From DYCT01 sp051875715 (lineage in GTDB: Bacteria; Bacteroidota; Bacteroidia; Bacteroidales; Bacteroidaceae), in assembly GCA_051875715.1 (NCBI GenBank), contig JBJEHD010000033.1, forward strand, positions 4,785 through 68,784: 64,000 bases of DNA. Direction: 5' to 3'. The first letter of the stretch is position 1. Every line of letters starts with the position of its first letter. A model generated the notes under the pieces. That model had not been told where the DNA came from. It saw only the letters and a list, made by a program, of their open reading frames with translations, and ran no database searches. Below, one piece after another: positions 34,722 to 46,200 of the stretch. A program made the position numbers and the translations under genes.

Positions 34722-36968
34722 TCAGCGAACCTGCGGAAACGCACCGGGAGAATACGTGTACAGGTAGGAATCCTGGTTGCGCTTGATCCAGTCCGAGTGC
34801 GAGTCGTTGTGCATCGAGGCCGGGATATCGCCTGTCTTCACGTGCTCGCAGAACGTCTTCACGGCCAGGTTCAGACTCAAGTGGTTCATCCACCATTGCT
34901 CCCCGGTGTAATCGATGAGCGGACTGCCCGACTCCACGAACTTCACCGACTGCATCACCGTCACCCCAAGCGGATAGCACAAACGTCCATCTTCCAGCAC
35001 CGAATAGTCGGTCTTGTCCGGGTCGGCATCCGCATTGAAATAGCAACTGAAGGCATAACTGTTTTCCCGGTCATACTCGCCCACGCCGGCATAGGTGTGG
35101 TAGCCGTCCTCGGCCAGGTTCTTCTCCTTTCCACTGTGATAGCAAGAGACAAGGGCTCCCTGGTTGTTGCCCACCAGACCGCCGATGGCTCCGGCACCGA
35201 TAGCCCAGGCCTCCACATTGCCCACATGGGCACAGGATATCAGTCCGCCGTCGGCATGATTCGTGCCCACCAGACTGCCGCTGTAGATTTCCTTGTTATC
35301 CGGTTTGCCCTGCCGGATGGTTCCATTGGCGTAGACGGCGGCTATCAGCGCACGGTTCTCGTTGGTCACGATGCCACGGCCGTCCACCTCGATCACATCG
35401 GAGAAGGTCAGCCGCTCCACCACGGCGTGCTCGCCCAGCGTATGGAAGAAAGGACTGCCTTTCAAGTTGCGGATGGTACGCCCGCCGCCCAGGAAGTAGC
35501 CCTCGAACACATGGCCTTCGTCGCCGACGCCGCACCAATCCACCTGGTCTTCCGCCGAGGCGAACAGTTCGGGCTGCAACACCAGGTCGGTATCGAGCAC
35601 CACATACTGACCCTCGAACGTACGGCCGGACTTCACCTCGTAGGCGAACGACACCAGTTGCTGGGCCGTACCGATAAGGTAAGGCTTCGACTCACTTCCC
35701 GTATTGCCGTATCTGTCGACCACCACATCGCGTCCCTGTTCGTCCTTCCCGCTCACATACAGCCAGGTGGCATCGTCCTCGTTGGCCTTGTCGTCGGTTG
35801 CGATGGTGAAGTTGGCCCGTTCGAGCATCGCTGCGGTCAGCAACGTGGGGTTTTTCTGCAGTTCGCCCTGGTCGGGACTCTCCACGTACTGCCAGTCCAT
35901 GTACTCGGCCCCCACTGTGATTTCTTCGTCCTCATGGCTGAGCGAGACCTGTATGGTAGTACAATGTCCGGCCCGGTATTCGATGTCGTTGCACGTAGCC
36001 ACATAGGTCTTGGTGAGTTCCACGCCCGGATTCATGGGGTTGGGGTATCGGACATCAAACGTCAGGGTCTGGTTGATTCCCTTCCCGGGAACGGCCAACG
36101 CGTAGAAGTAGAACTGTTTGCCCACTCCTGTCCCTACTCCTTCCGGGCGCGGATTCCACATCCACGTGTCCAGCGTCGTGTTCTGACCGGCAGGCAAGGC
36201 CGTCACGCCGGCCGACAACTGGTTCCACTGGTATTTCACCGGCGTATCTTTCAGCACCATATTCTTCACCACCGTCTTCGAGTCGGCCGCATCGCCGCTG
36301 GCCGAATAACTGGAAATGTTGACGATGACCCGCACGTTGGCCAGCGCATGCGAGAAATACAGTTTGGCCACCGAGCCACCCGTTTCGGCCACCTTGTCGT
36401 CGGCATACGTCAGGAGCAGGTCGTCCGTACGGATGCGTTCATTGGACGTATGGTCCACATAAGCATCCCCAGTGCCCAGCGCCCTCAACTGCCCCGTATA
36501 CATCAAATCGACCTCGTCCCAGGCGAATGTTTCCCTCGGCAGGGGCAGGCTGTAGCCCACATAGGTATGCGGATTGGACGCATCGCTCCAATAGATGCGT
36601 TCGGGCACCTGGTCCGCATCGGCTTCGGTCCATCCTTTGCCCTCGTCGCGGTTCCATACGCCAGTGGTCTGTCCGGGATCCACGCGATGGTCGAAGACGA
36701 TTCCCTTGTACGAGAATCCGGCTATGGGGCTCATCGTACGCTTGATGGAAGTCAGCACCATCTGATCGCCATCCACAAACGCACTGCGGCCGACGTAATT
36801 TTCCTTGTCGAGCGCAGGAGCACGCGTCGCAAGACCGCCCTGCACCACAGCCTCCACACCCGCCAGGCCAACCGCCTGATCCGTCCCTTCGGTGGGTCCG
36901 TTCGCCTCCTCCTTGTCGCAACCGACCAGGCAGAGGGCACATATCATCGGGAAAAGATACTTTTTCAT
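34722..36968 (-). CDS. Fimbrillin-family lipoprotein with GLUG-like C-terminal region
   Basis: A 748-residue lipoprotein (LCLVGC, Cys17), the last gene of the fimbrial operon. Residues to about 360 are a fimbrillin-type domain with the candidate cleavage site LATRA (Arg49) and a closing strand ...VGAEYMDWQYV. The rest looks like a repeat adhesin: PYLIGTAQQLVSFAYEV, GYFLGGGRTIRNL and GAIGGLVGNNQGALVSC (GLUG motif). It is likely a tip or accessory subunit. It lies 32 bases after its upstream neighbour. Confidence 0.85.
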   Translation of the reverse strand: MKKYLFPMICALCLVGCDKEEANGPTEGTDQAVGLAGVEAVVQGGLATRAPALDKENYVGRSAFVDGDQMVLTSIKRTMSPIAGFSYKGIVFDHRVDPGQTTGVWNRDEGKGWTEADADQVPERIYWSDASNPHTYVGYSLPLPRETFAWDEVDLMYTGQLRALGTGDAYVDHTSNERIRTDDLLLTYADDKVAETGGSVAKLYFSHALANVRVIVNISSYSASGDAADSKTVVKNMVLKDTPVKYQWNQLSAGVTALPAGQNTTLDTWMWNPRPEGVGTGVGKQFYFYALAVPGKGINQTLTFDVRYPNPMNPGVELTKTYVATCNDIEYRAGHCTTIQVSLSHEDEEITVGAEYMDWQYVESPDQGELQKNPTLLTAAMLERANFTIATDDKANEDDATWLYVSGKDEQGRDVVVDRYGNTGSESKPYLIGTAQQLVSFAYEVKSGRTFEGQYVVLDTDLVLQPELFASAEDQVDWCGVGDEGHVFEGYFLGGGRTIRNLKGSPFFHTLGEHAVVERLTFSDVIEVDGRGIVTNENRALIAAVYANGTIRQGKPDNKEIYSGSLVGTNHADGGLISCAHVGNVEAWAIGAGAIGGLVGNNQGALVSCYHSGKEKNLAEDGYHTYAGVGEYDRENSYAFSCYFNADADPDKTDYSVLEDGRLCYPLGVTVMQSVKFVESGSPLIDYTGEQWWMNHLSLNLAVKTFCEHVKTGDIPASMHNDSHSDWIKRNQDSYLYTYSPGAFPQVR

Positions 36969-37000
36969 GATTCAGACATCAAAAAAACAACGATGGATTA

Positions 37001-38077
37001 CTACTCTATGACAACAGCCGGATTCTTCAACTTCAGTCTGACGGGATAGGACCGTCCTTCCTCGAAATCGCGGACCTCGAGCACGGCCCGGTAGCGTCGT
37101 TCGCCGTCGCGCACCCAGCACACCGCCTGACTCGTCAGAGAGCACGGGGGCACGTACAGCCTGTAATGCCGGGCATCTTCCGGGTCTTGGTAGGCCGTAT
37201 AGACCCCCGTGTTCTCCACGGTGTCGTAGACCTTGCTATTGATACCTCCCGGCGACGGATTGCCCGTCATGCCGGCGATGCCGGAGCGTTTTGCCGTCTC
37301 GTTATGGATGGCTACGCCCAACACCTTTCCGTTGTTGGCGAAGTTGCACGAGGCCTTCTCGCGATAATTGTAACGCTCGTTCTCGTAACTTTGGTCGGCA
37401 TAATAGTCGCCCACGACAATCTCGGCTCCGTCGATGTCGGGCATCCCCTCCAGCGTGAGCACGGCCTTGTCGGACAACGGGTAGGCCACCGTCACTCCGT
37501 CGACCTCGCGCGTCAGTTCGCTGTCGTCCAACGTAAATTCGAGTTTGGCCACCTTGTGATGGAAATGAAGGTGAACTTCCTTGGCTCCGGTCTGCCGGAC
37601 GGACTGCGCCCATACCACGTCGCTTCGTTTGAAGTTCTTGAGTTTGCTCTGGTCTGCCCTGAAACGGTTGGTCGGACGCGAATAGCGCACGGCGTCGATG
37701 ACGAAGGCACACGTGTCCGTCGTGTTCTGTGCCGTATAGACATAGGTCGTCGCCTGCGCCTCCGCGCTTTGTCCGCCACTGATGTACACATCGCCCGACC
37801 CGCTGATGACAAACTGATAGTAGCCCGCCCCCCACGACTCACCCGTCTGATGGTCGGAGGTGTGGGGACAGATGATTTTCATGCGGAAGCCGTCGCCGTT
37901 TTCGAAAGCCAGGCCGTCCGCCGTGGTGCGCGTGGCCGGTTCGCCCTCAAAAGGGACAAGGGCCGTCCGAAGGATCACTCCGTCGTCCGTCGTCCACTCG
38001 CCGACCGATTCGGGGGCGCAGCCCACCATGCAGGCCGACAAGGCCAAGGCCAAATATAGGTTCTTCTTTCGTTTCAT
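37001..38077 (-). CDS. Fimbrillin-family lipoprotein, single domain
   Basis: A 358-residue lipoprotein (ACMVGC, Cys20) with candidate cleavage at PATRTTA (Arg50). Fimbrillin features are DAVRYSRPTN, VHLHFHHKVAKLEFTL and the C-terminal YRAVLEVRDFEEGRSYPVRLKL. It is much shorter than its neighbours and has no adhesin extension. It lies 6 bases after the 38084-40822 gene. Confidence 0.87.
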   Translation of the reverse strand: MKRKKNLYLALALSACMVGCAPESVGEWTTDDGVILRTALVPFEGEPATRTTADGLAFENGDGFRMKIICPHTSDHQTGESWGAGYYQFVISGSGDVYISGGQSAEAQATTYVYTAQNTTDTCAFVIDAVRYSRPTNRFRADQSKLKNFKRSDVVWAQSVRQTGAKEVHLHFHHKVAKLEFTLDDSELTREVDGVTVAYPLSDKAVLTLEGMPDIDGAEIVVGDYYADQSYENERYNYREKASCNFANNGKVLGVAIHNETAKRSGIAGMTGNPSPGGINSKVYDTVENTGVYTAYQDPEDARHYRLYVPPCSLTSQAVCWVRDGERRYRAVLEVRDFEEGRSYPVRLKLKNPAVVIE

Positions 38078-38083
38078 GCCTTT

Positions 38084-40822
38084 TTAGTTGGGTTGTTCGA
38101 TGGGATTCCAGTCCTTGACGTATGTCGACGTCGGTTGTCCGCTCTCCAGCGTGGGATAGCACAGCCGGTAGCCCGACGTGTCCGACTCGTAGTGCAGGTT
38201 GCAAGGGTGTTTGCCGCCCCGGTTGGTATTGTACCACCAGATGGCGTAGTTCATGGCGTGCCAGGGAGCCAGTCCGTAGTAAAGCGGATAGCTCGTGAGC
38301 GAGAGCAGCGTAAACATCGGCACATCCTTGGTCAGGTAGTCGTTCCGGGCGCGGAGGATGTCGCTGTTTCGGCCCCGGATGTACTCCAACAGCGAATAGT
38401 CGTCGGTGGTCGAACCCACGGCCCTGGCATCCGGCGACAGGGTCGTGTCGTAGTAGTTGCACATGAAGGTGCGGAACGACGGCTTCGTGGAGGCCAGTTT
38501 GCGGTTCGTCTTCTGTGCGCTCAGCTTGATTTGCGGCTTCAATGTGCCGCCCACATCCGTCCCGACGAGGGCCCCGCCTGTGATGCCCTGCGCCGCCTGC
38601 ATGCAGCCAAACATGTTCACGTCGGACGCACTGCCTACGAGCGCACCTCCGGCATCGCCCACATGGATGCACCCCACCACATACGACGTGCCCTTCACCC
38701 CGTCCTCCATGCGCAGGCTTCCGGCCAGGCTGTGGGTGGTGCTCGGAGCCAGCAGCGAGATGCCGGCCAGGTAGATCGGGTTCACACCGGCACGGAGCAA
38801 TGCCGTCCGATGGATGCTTTCTATCTTCAGGTTGGTGATGGAGGCTCCGCCGGGGGCGGTTCCGTTCATGTAGCCGAACAGGTATTCCTCCCGCATGTGC
38901 ACGTTTCGCAAGATATGTCCCCCGCCGTCGAACTTGCCCATGAAGGGGGTCGTCTCCGCACAGCCGATGCTCTCCAGTTGCCAGTCCTTCAGGTCGAGGT
39001 CGGCATCCAGCACGACCTTGAAGTTCAGGCGGAGGTTGTCGTCATAGAAGGGGAAAGGCCCTTTCAGGTAATCGCGTTCCGAGTGGGCTGCCTTGTCGGC
39101 ATTGGCCGGATAATAATGGTCGTAGAAGATGTAGCCCAGTTTTTCCGCATCTGCCTCGTCTATCCAGACGGGGTTGTACTGGCTGTTGGTCGTCGACCAC
39201 CCATAGACGGGTTGGCCGTCCACGACGTTCCGCACCAGGCGGTAGAGGGGATCGGTCGCCGTCACAGCCGTTCCGTTCACCAGTTGGATGAATTCCAGGA
39301 AATCCTTCTCTGTGCCGATGTGGAACTCCGGCTCGTAGTCGACGGCCGACTCCTTGGCCTGATCGACAGCGGTCTTGATGGCCGACTTCCACCAACCGTA
39401 ATCCTTGGCCGTCGATTCGGGACGGTCTGCGGCCTCGTCCGTGCCGTCGGAGGTCGACTCGGCCTCGTCCTCCCAGGAAAGGTTCTTGTTGGCCACGACA
39501 TAGAGGCTTCCATAGCGATACCCCACCTTGAAGGTGTAACTGGCACCGGAGGACATCTTCAGTCCGTCGGGGAACAAGCGAATGGGGTTTCCGTCGATAC
39601 CGAGGACGACCTCTCCTTTGCTGTCGAGTTCGACAATGTCTTGCAGCGAGAACACGTGGTACTTCCCCTCATAGCCGGGTGTATCGTAGCCGTCGCCGTT
39701 GTTCACGTCGTACATATAGACCCGGAAGCGGGTGTAGGGCGGCAACACGTGTACGTCGCCCTGATTGGGTCCCGTGCTGATGTCGTACGGGATGGTGATC
39801 AGGTAATGGTTTCCGTTGATGCCGCAGAAGAAGGGTCGCTTGGCCTCGTTGGCGACATCGGTCGGAGAGGCCGTGCCGTAGTTCATGAAAATGGATTCGG
39901 GTTGTTCCTCTATCCTTCTCACCTTATCGCCCAGTTGGTTCCACTCGGCCGCCTTCACGGCCTTGAGCGTTCCGTTTTTCATATTGACTCCGGCAGGCAT
40001 ACACATACGCTGATACACGGCCGTCACTGCCTGGCATTCTTCCTTGGCCTGTTCGTCCGTCTTGCCGGCTTCCGAAGCCGATTGGTCGGACTCGGTCGTG
40101 TCGGCATTGTCGGCATACTTGTAGTCCTTCCATCCGTCGGCTCGCGCCGTACCGTCGGCATTGATGTCGGCACACAGTTCCACCTTATAGATTCGGTTTC
40201 CTCCCGACAGCACTTTGAAGACAATGCGGCTGCCCCGGTGATTCAGCACGAGCGGGATTCCCATCGTAGGCCCGGAGGCGTTCACCCAGTCGGCCACGCA
40301 GAAGTCCGGATAGAAATAGGTAGGGGTGGCATTGCGGAGCACGTTGTTGTAGTTGCTTTGGCTCCACGCGCAGAAGCGCAGCGTCCGTCCGTTCTCCCAC
40401 GTCAGCGAGTCTGCCGCAGTCTGGACAAAGGTCTCGTACGTGCCGTCCTGATCCAGGTCGTCGTAGCCCTGGCGGCCCACCTCCGGCAGCCAGTCGATGC
40501 CCAAATGAATATCGCCCGCTGCATAGCGGTGAAACAGGTAATAGGTACGATAGACCTCTGTCGTTTCCCATTTCCCGTTGGTGCCCATGTAGTTGCGATA
40601 GATACGCATGCGGTCGTTCTGATTGAAGGATCCGTCGTCCTTACTGGTGTAGGACGTGGCCCGCGTTGCAAACAAGTCGGCTACGGACACATTGAAATTG
40701 ACCGCACGGCCTATCAATTCCTGCTGGGCAGGAGTCAGGGTGTCGACCTCCAGTTCGTCTTTCAGGCAGGATGCGACCAACATGGTCAGCATCACACAGC
40801 ACATATATCGGTATTTCCACAT
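38084..40822 (-). CDS. Fimbrillin-family lipoprotein with long C-terminal adhesin-like region
   Basis: A 912-residue lipoprotein (MLVASC, Cys19) with candidate cleavage ATRAT (Arg54). The fimbrillin part runs to about 450 and ends in LYVVANKNLSWEDE. After a low-complexity acidic linker, the second half resembles the GLUG-type region of its neighbours (FMGKFDGGGHILRNVHM, GGALVGSASDVNMFGC, TGGALVGTDVGGT). It lies 6 bases after the gene upstream. It is likely a tip subunit. Confidence 0.83.
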   Translation of the reverse strand: MWKYRYMCCVMLTMLVASCLKDELEVDTLTPAQQELIGRAVNFNVSVADLFATRATSYTSKDDGSFNQNDRMRIYRNYMGTNGKWETTEVYRTYYLFHRYAAGDIHLGIDWLPEVGRQGYDDLDQDGTYETFVQTAADSLTWENGRTLRFCAWSQSNYNNVLRNATPTYFYPDFCVADWVNASGPTMGIPLVLNHRGSRIVFKVLSGGNRIYKVELCADINADGTARADGWKDYKYADNADTTESDQSASEAGKTDEQAKEECQAVTAVYQRMCMPAGVNMKNGTLKAVKAAEWNQLGDKVRRIEEQPESIFMNYGTASPTDVANEAKRPFFCGINGNHYLITIPYDISTGPNQGDVHVLPPYTRFRVYMYDVNNGDGYDTPGYEGKYHVFSLQDIVELDSKGEVVLGIDGNPIRLFPDGLKMSSGASYTFKVGYRYGSLYVVANKNLSWEDEAESTSDGTDEAADRPESTAKDYGWWKSAIKTAVDQAKESAVDYEPEFHIGTEKDFLEFIQLVNGTAVTATDPLYRLVRNVVDGQPVYGWSTTNSQYNPVWIDEADAEKLGYIFYDHYYPANADKAAHSERDYLKGPFPFYDDNLRLNFKVVLDADLDLKDWQLESIGCAETTPFMGKFDGGGHILRNVHMREEYLFGYMNGTAPGGASITNLKIESIHRTALLRAGVNPIYLAGISLLAPSTTHSLAGSLRMEDGVKGTSYVVGCIHVGDAGGALVGSASDVNMFGCMQAAQGITGGALVGTDVGGTLKPQIKLSAQKTNRKLASTKPSFRTFMCNYYDTTLSPDARAVGSTTDDYSLLEYIRGRNSDILRARNDYLTKDVPMFTLLSLTSYPLYYGLAPWHAMNYAIWWYNTNRGGKHPCNLHYESDTSGYRLCYPTLESGQPTSTYVKDWNPIEQPN

Positions 40823-40828
40823 AGTCCG

Positions 40829-43264
40829 TTAATATTTAGGCATGGCAGGCACATGGTCCTGCACGGCATCCGTTCCATACTCTCCATCCTTGCAGTTCTG
40901 CACATTGCCCGTGATGTCGGCGTCCGGCGCGAAAAGGCGGGCACCTTTGACCGTCAGGTTCATCACTTCGGCACGCCACCCCGTACGGCTTTCCGCGTCG
41001 ACGTAAGGCAGCCAGTTGGCTCCCTCCTTGTGCACGTTTGCCTCCCAGAGGCCGCTGTAGGGTTCTTCGTCCTCCTGTCGGGTCGAATAGATTCCGTCCA
41101 GTCCGGCGAAAAGAGCCGTCGGCGAAGTATGCTGCACTATTCGGTAGAAGCGTTCTGGTCTCAGGTAAGGGGTGTACGTTTCCTCCTCCCACGTATAGAA
41201 GGTCTCGTCGCCCGCCATCAGTTCGGCCAGGGTGAGGGAGACTTCCTCGTAGACGGCCGGTGTCTTCACGCCGCCCAACTCGACCGGCACGGCGCCCTCG
41301 CGCGGGATGTACACCGCCGGATCCGACGGGTTCACCACCACATCTTCCAGGTCGTAGCGAAGCCCGTCAATCTCCATGCTGTTCTCCTCGGTGTAGAGCA
41401 CAGCCTCGGCGGTCTGCCTGTACAGGGTCGGCATCACATAGCGGGTTGTCTCTTCGTCCGAGAACTTGTCGGCAGGCTGCTCGGTGTAGAGCGCATCGAG
41501 CGCATAGTCGGTGGTTTCGATGTATTCTTTCCAACGGACACCGGTATGGGTCAACGTGATGGTATGGTACGCCCGGTCGTCCTCTCCGAACGCATCCAGG
41601 TGGCCGGTAAAGACAAATTCGTCGGGGAGGAGTCGGGCATCCACCTCGATGTCGAGGCTGAGGTTGAAGTAGTCGCCGTGGTGTGCGCCGCCGGCATGTG
41701 CTTCGGAGAAATACTTGATCCAGGTGGCCGCGCTCAGGTACTGACCTGTGGCATCGTCGTCGCCGTTGAGATTGGTCCCTTCATCATAAAAGCCGCCGTC
41801 CGTCACCTTGTCGCCTCCATTGTTGATATACTTGTCATTGCGGCGTGTGAACGCCCGCTGCCACGAACTGCCGGCTTGCGACAGCGTATGGCCGTTTTTG
41901 TTGTCGATGCCGTACCAGTTGTCCGAGTGTGTCGTCTCCTGCCAGACCTCCGCACCGGCCTCGCTGTAATTCACGCCCTGCCGCGTGATGTGCAGATACA
42001 CGATGGTCTCGTAGTTGGCATCCAGGTCGAACTCGAAATTCTTTTCATACGCCAGCCCGTTCTCCAGCGTGATGGAGAACACAATCTGGTTCACCTTCGC
42101 CGCCAAGGCTTCCCGCGTCTCGTTGTCCGCATACCCTTCCTCATCGTACATGACGGTTTCCTTGGACGTATAGGTCGGCCGTACAATCAGGTCGTAGACC
42201 GGCACATCGGTGTAGGCCAACTTTGTATATCCGGTCGGGTTGGCCACAACGGCTGCATAGTTGGCGCTCTTGGGGTAGACGTATCCTTTCTCCGACTTAT
42301 ACACCTCCATGTTCGCCACTTCCCCCCAGAAGTGGGGTGTCACCTTGCGCACCTTCTCGGCCCAGACCGGGGTCAACGTATGTAGTTGGGTGGCCGGGTC
42401 GACGACATCTTTCACGCCCTTCAGCACATCGACATAGCAAAACTTGATGGCGCTGGTATTCGGGTCGTCGGGGCTGGTCACCTGCCCCTCCCCATCCTTC
42501 ACGATGTCGTAGCCCTTGATTTTGGTCTCCAACTCCGGGTCAATGAGGATGTAGGCCAGCACATGGGCCAGGCGATGTCGAAACGGCAACTTGATGCGGG
42601 CCACCGTGGCCGAAATCTGCGTATTGGCCGGCATACCCAGGTAGTGGGACAACAAGGTGTAACTGCCCAAGTCGTTGTCCGTACCGGTCTTGCGGTCGTC
42701 GCTCTGGTTGGTGGTCAAATTATGCACGGCCGCCACCGTCTCCACGCCGTTGTAGTTGTTTCGGTCGCTTTCCAGTTCCGAAGGATCGACCGTGAATCGG
42801 ATTCGGTTGGGGACGTGCACCCCCTTGAAGTAGTAGGGTCCGTTGCCGTACCAGCGCGCTTTTTCGGAGGTTTCGGCCCCATCTTCAGCCCGGTAGTTGA
42901 AGGAGTAGCAGGCATATCCGCTATTGGCATCCATGTCGTAATTCAGGTCGTCCAGCGTGCCTCCCAGCAGTTTGAGGATGGCCACCCGCTCTGTCGATGG
43001 TTTGCCCACCTGGCCGTACGTGATGTCCAGTCCTTTCTTCAGGGGCTGGATGAGCCATTCCACCTTTTCCGCATCCCGGATGTCGTCGGTGGCGCGGGTC
43101 GGTTCGATGTCGACCGAAGTCGCCAGGCCGGCGGTCTCCACCCCGACGCGGATGATGTTCTCCTCGTTGGTTTCTCCGTCGTCCCAAGGCATCTTTTCGG
43201 TGCATCCGCACAGAAGCAGCAGGGCCGCCACGAAGGTTTGTAGGTAAGCGTATCGTTTCTTCAT
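40829..43264 (-). CDS. Large fimbrillin-family lipoprotein
   Basis: An 811-residue lipoprotein (LLLCGC, Cys21), starting at the ATG at 43264. The candidate cleavage site is EPTRA (Arg57). The first half is fimbrillin-like (RIKLPFRHRLAHVLAYILID, IVYLHITRQGVNYSEAG). The second half is acidic and rich in Trp, Tyr and Asp, with no family I recognise. It lies 10 bases after the 43275-46379 gene. Confidence 0.8.
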   Translation of the reverse strand: MKKRYAYLQTFVAALLLLCGCTEKMPWDDGETNEENIIRVGVETAGLATSVDIEPTRATDDIRDAEKVEWLIQPLKKGLDITYGQVGKPSTERVAILKLLGGTLDDLNYDMDANSGYACYSFNYRAEDGAETSEKARWYGNGPYYFKGVHVPNRIRFTVDPSELESDRNNYNGVETVAAVHNLTTNQSDDRKTGTDNDLGSYTLLSHYLGMPANTQISATVARIKLPFRHRLAHVLAYILIDPELETKIKGYDIVKDGEGQVTSPDDPNTSAIKFCYVDVLKGVKDVVDPATQLHTLTPVWAEKVRKVTPHFWGEVANMEVYKSEKGYVYPKSANYAAVVANPTGYTKLAYTDVPVYDLIVRPTYTSKETVMYDEEGYADNETREALAAKVNQIVFSITLENGLAYEKNFEFDLDANYETIVYLHITRQGVNYSEAGAEVWQETTHSDNWYGIDNKNGHTLSQAGSSWQRAFTRRNDKYINNGGDKVTDGGFYDEGTNLNGDDDATGQYLSAATWIKYFSEAHAGGAHHGDYFNLSLDIEVDARLLPDEFVFTGHLDAFGEDDRAYHTITLTHTGVRWKEYIETTDYALDALYTEQPADKFSDEETTRYVMPTLYRQTAEAVLYTEENSMEIDGLRYDLEDVVVNPSDPAVYIPREGAVPVELGGVKTPAVYEEVSLTLAELMAGDETFYTWEEETYTPYLRPERFYRIVQHTSPTALFAGLDGIYSTRQEDEEPYSGLWEANVHKEGANWLPYVDAESRTGWRAEVMNLTVKGARLFAPDADITGNVQNCKDGEYGTDAVQDHVPAMPKY

Positions 43265-43274
43265 GATTGTTCCG

Positions 43275-46200
43275 TTAAAAATCCGCCTCATAGGACGGGG
43301 CCACGCCGTTGCGTTTCCCTATCACTTGTTCTTCATTCAGGTCGGCAGCCCATTCGCAAGCACCCACGGCACTTAGCGGCCACCAGTTTCCTTCGCTCTT
43401 GTTCACCAGGTCCATGCCATTGGTGATCGTCGATTCACTGTCGTTCTTGGCATAGCACGTATAACCGATAATCGCCCCCTTGGAACTCTTGTCCGGGTTC
43501 TCTTCCGAGACCTTGGTGGCGATGAACCAACTGGTGCAGTCGGTGATTTGCAGGCAGGGTTCCTCCTCTCCTTTGGTCGAGGTTCCTCCCACCAGGCCGC
43601 CGTAGTAGTAATTGGCCGATTGGATGGCTTTGGGCGACGTTTCGGCTCCGCACACGGCATCGCCGGTCTGCACCAGATAGACGCACTTGTCCAGTCTTGC
43701 CTGTCCGGCACAGGCCACCATGCCCCCGGCGTAGTGTTTCGACTGTACGCCCATGTTCGCCGGCAACCACATCCGCACGGGCACCTGCACCTTGCAGTTG
43801 GTGATGGTGGCTCCGCCGTATGCCCATACCACCAGGCCGGCCGGTGTGGCCGCCTGCACGAACACGTCGTTCACGCCCTCGCTGTCTTTGTGCGCCTTCA
43901 CCTTGACGTTCGTAAGTTTGCCGTTGCTCCCGTAGACGGCGTAAGCCAGTGGGGCGATGGCATCGGTCGCACTGTACGTACTCATCTCGACCGAATAGGA
44001 AGGGGCGGCCACGATGGACTTGTCCAGATAGAGCGTCAGGTTCTTGATCTCGCCCAGCACATAGTTGAAGAGCATGGGTGCCGTGACGTAGGTGGTTTCG
44101 GTCCCTTCGCCGGGACGCACTCCGTCGGTGGTTTTCACCGTCTTGGTGCCGGTCAGCGTGACGACCTTGTCGTTCCCATCCAGGTTGAACCGGACGTTGT
44201 TGGTATGCTCCAACTCGTCTGCCGCAACGGTTCCGTATGGCCAATCATTGTTTTCATCGTTGCTGCTCTCGACCGTAAAATCGGCGGAGATGCGGTAGTT
44301 TTTGCCGCTCACGTTGTATGCACTGCTCATCAGGATGGCCAGTTCTTTCTGGCTTGCGATTACGGCATCGTACACACTGCCGGAGTAGCGGTTCGGGTTG
44401 CTGTCCGGGCTGGTCTCGTTCACCAAGTTCAAGGCCCCGGTCGGCCACCCATTGCCGTTGGCACGCAGGTTTGCCGCGCCGGCCTCGCCGAAGATGTTCT
44501 TAAAGCGGGCGGCATCCTGCTTGACAGAGATGCCGTATTCGAAGGTGTTGTTCGACACGTTGCCCGTGGCATAGCCTGCGATGCCGCCACCGCGAACGGC
44601 GACAGATACTCCGTCGGATGCCGCCCCGTCGACCGGGGCGTTCACGGTGCAACCGTCGATGACGGCCATCGATGTCCCGTCCTTGGACACTGACACGGCA
44701 GCGATACCTCCGACGAATCCGTCATAGGTCGTGCCATTGGCATCCGCGACTTTCGTAGGCGTAGCCCCGTACACCGGCAGCGTCGACGAGCACCGATAGA
44801 TGGTGCCATGGTTCACGCCCACGAGTCCGGCCAGCGTGGCGGTCGCCGCAGCAGCACCTTCGCCGGTCAGCACGTTGACACGTTCGAGGGTTCCTTCGTT
44901 CCTGGCCGCAATGGCACAATCCACCGTGGCTCCGTCTGCCACGCGGACGGTTCCGTTCACCAGGTTGCCCGACGAAGACATGAGGCTGAACATCCGATGC
45001 TCCGTCACCAACGTACTGCCGGCCAGGTTCAACGTGGCATGCAGATCGTACTCGCCCGTCCAGGGGTCATCCGGCAAGTCCAGCACCAGCTCGGTAGGCT
45101 GGATGATGCCCGTACTGCCCTGCCGGTTGGTCTTGGGATTTTCCAGGAAGGCTATCAGTTCGTCGCGGCTCTTGATGACCACCGGGTCGCCGTTCTGTCC
45201 GTAGTCGTCGCAGATGGTGCTGGTGGCCAGTTCGGTCCAGTCCTCCACCCAGGCCGTCACCAAAATCTTGCGGCTGTCGCGCGAGAGGGTCACGTCCAAG
45301 GTGAGGTGTTTGCCGGCCTGCAGGTCATAGTCTTTGTCGGCCTGCTCCTTGTCCGCTTCCGTACCGTTCTTGTACCGGGCGTCGCTGTTGGCATAAAACG
45401 AGAAGTTCTGTTTCGAAAGGTTGACGCGGGCTATCACTTCCTCCTCCTTGTTGGTGGCGTAGTTGTGCGGTTCCACGATGGCATCGTAGCGGGTGGTGCT
45501 GACGTGGCTCTCTGCCTCGCCGTTCTTGTCTTTCAGGTAATCGATAAATTCCTCGCTTGCCCACGACTTGTCGATGGGGAATGCCGTCGAACTGCCGGCC
45601 GCATAACTGTTAATGGTCATCTGGATGTTCTCTGCCGCCGTGGCAAAGTCGAGTGCCTCGCGTTTCACACCTTCACCGGCCCGCAGAATGATGGTAATCC
45701 AGGCGCGTTGGTGTTGCAGGAAGAGCGGGATGCACTTGTAGTCGTCCGGCTGCATCATCTCTCCACTCGCTTCCTGCCAGGTTTTGTTGTAGGAGCCCCA
45801 GACCCGGTTCGTATGGTAGTTCAGTTCGCCTATCTTGTCCACCCCCTGCTCCCCCTCCGCCTTGGCATCGTCGAGCAAGGGCATGAAGGCGTAGCCGTGC
45901 AGCCGGTCCTGTGCCAACCATTTCTCCTGGTTGCTCTGGTCTGCTTCCAGCGTGGCGGTGCCGGCAACGGCCTCGAAGCCGTATTCACGCACGTTCGACG
46001 GCCAGCAGAGCGGGTTTTCCGCCGCCGTCGGGGCCGGTGCCAGCCGGCCGTTCTCGTCGAACCCGTTGTTCGTTTCCGTAGGTTCCGTGGCCGGCCGGGG
46101 CTTGTAGGTACACTGGGCCAGCACCTCCTCCACATCCTTTTCATACATGCGGACGGACAGCGTATAGTCTCGCTGAATGGTCTGATAACTGTCAAGCAGG

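Noticed and set aside
38093..42385. Plus-strand frame of 1430 codons opposite two fimbrillin genes
   Set aside because: Same antisense shadow effect; the real minus-strand genes have lipoprotein signals and family motifs.
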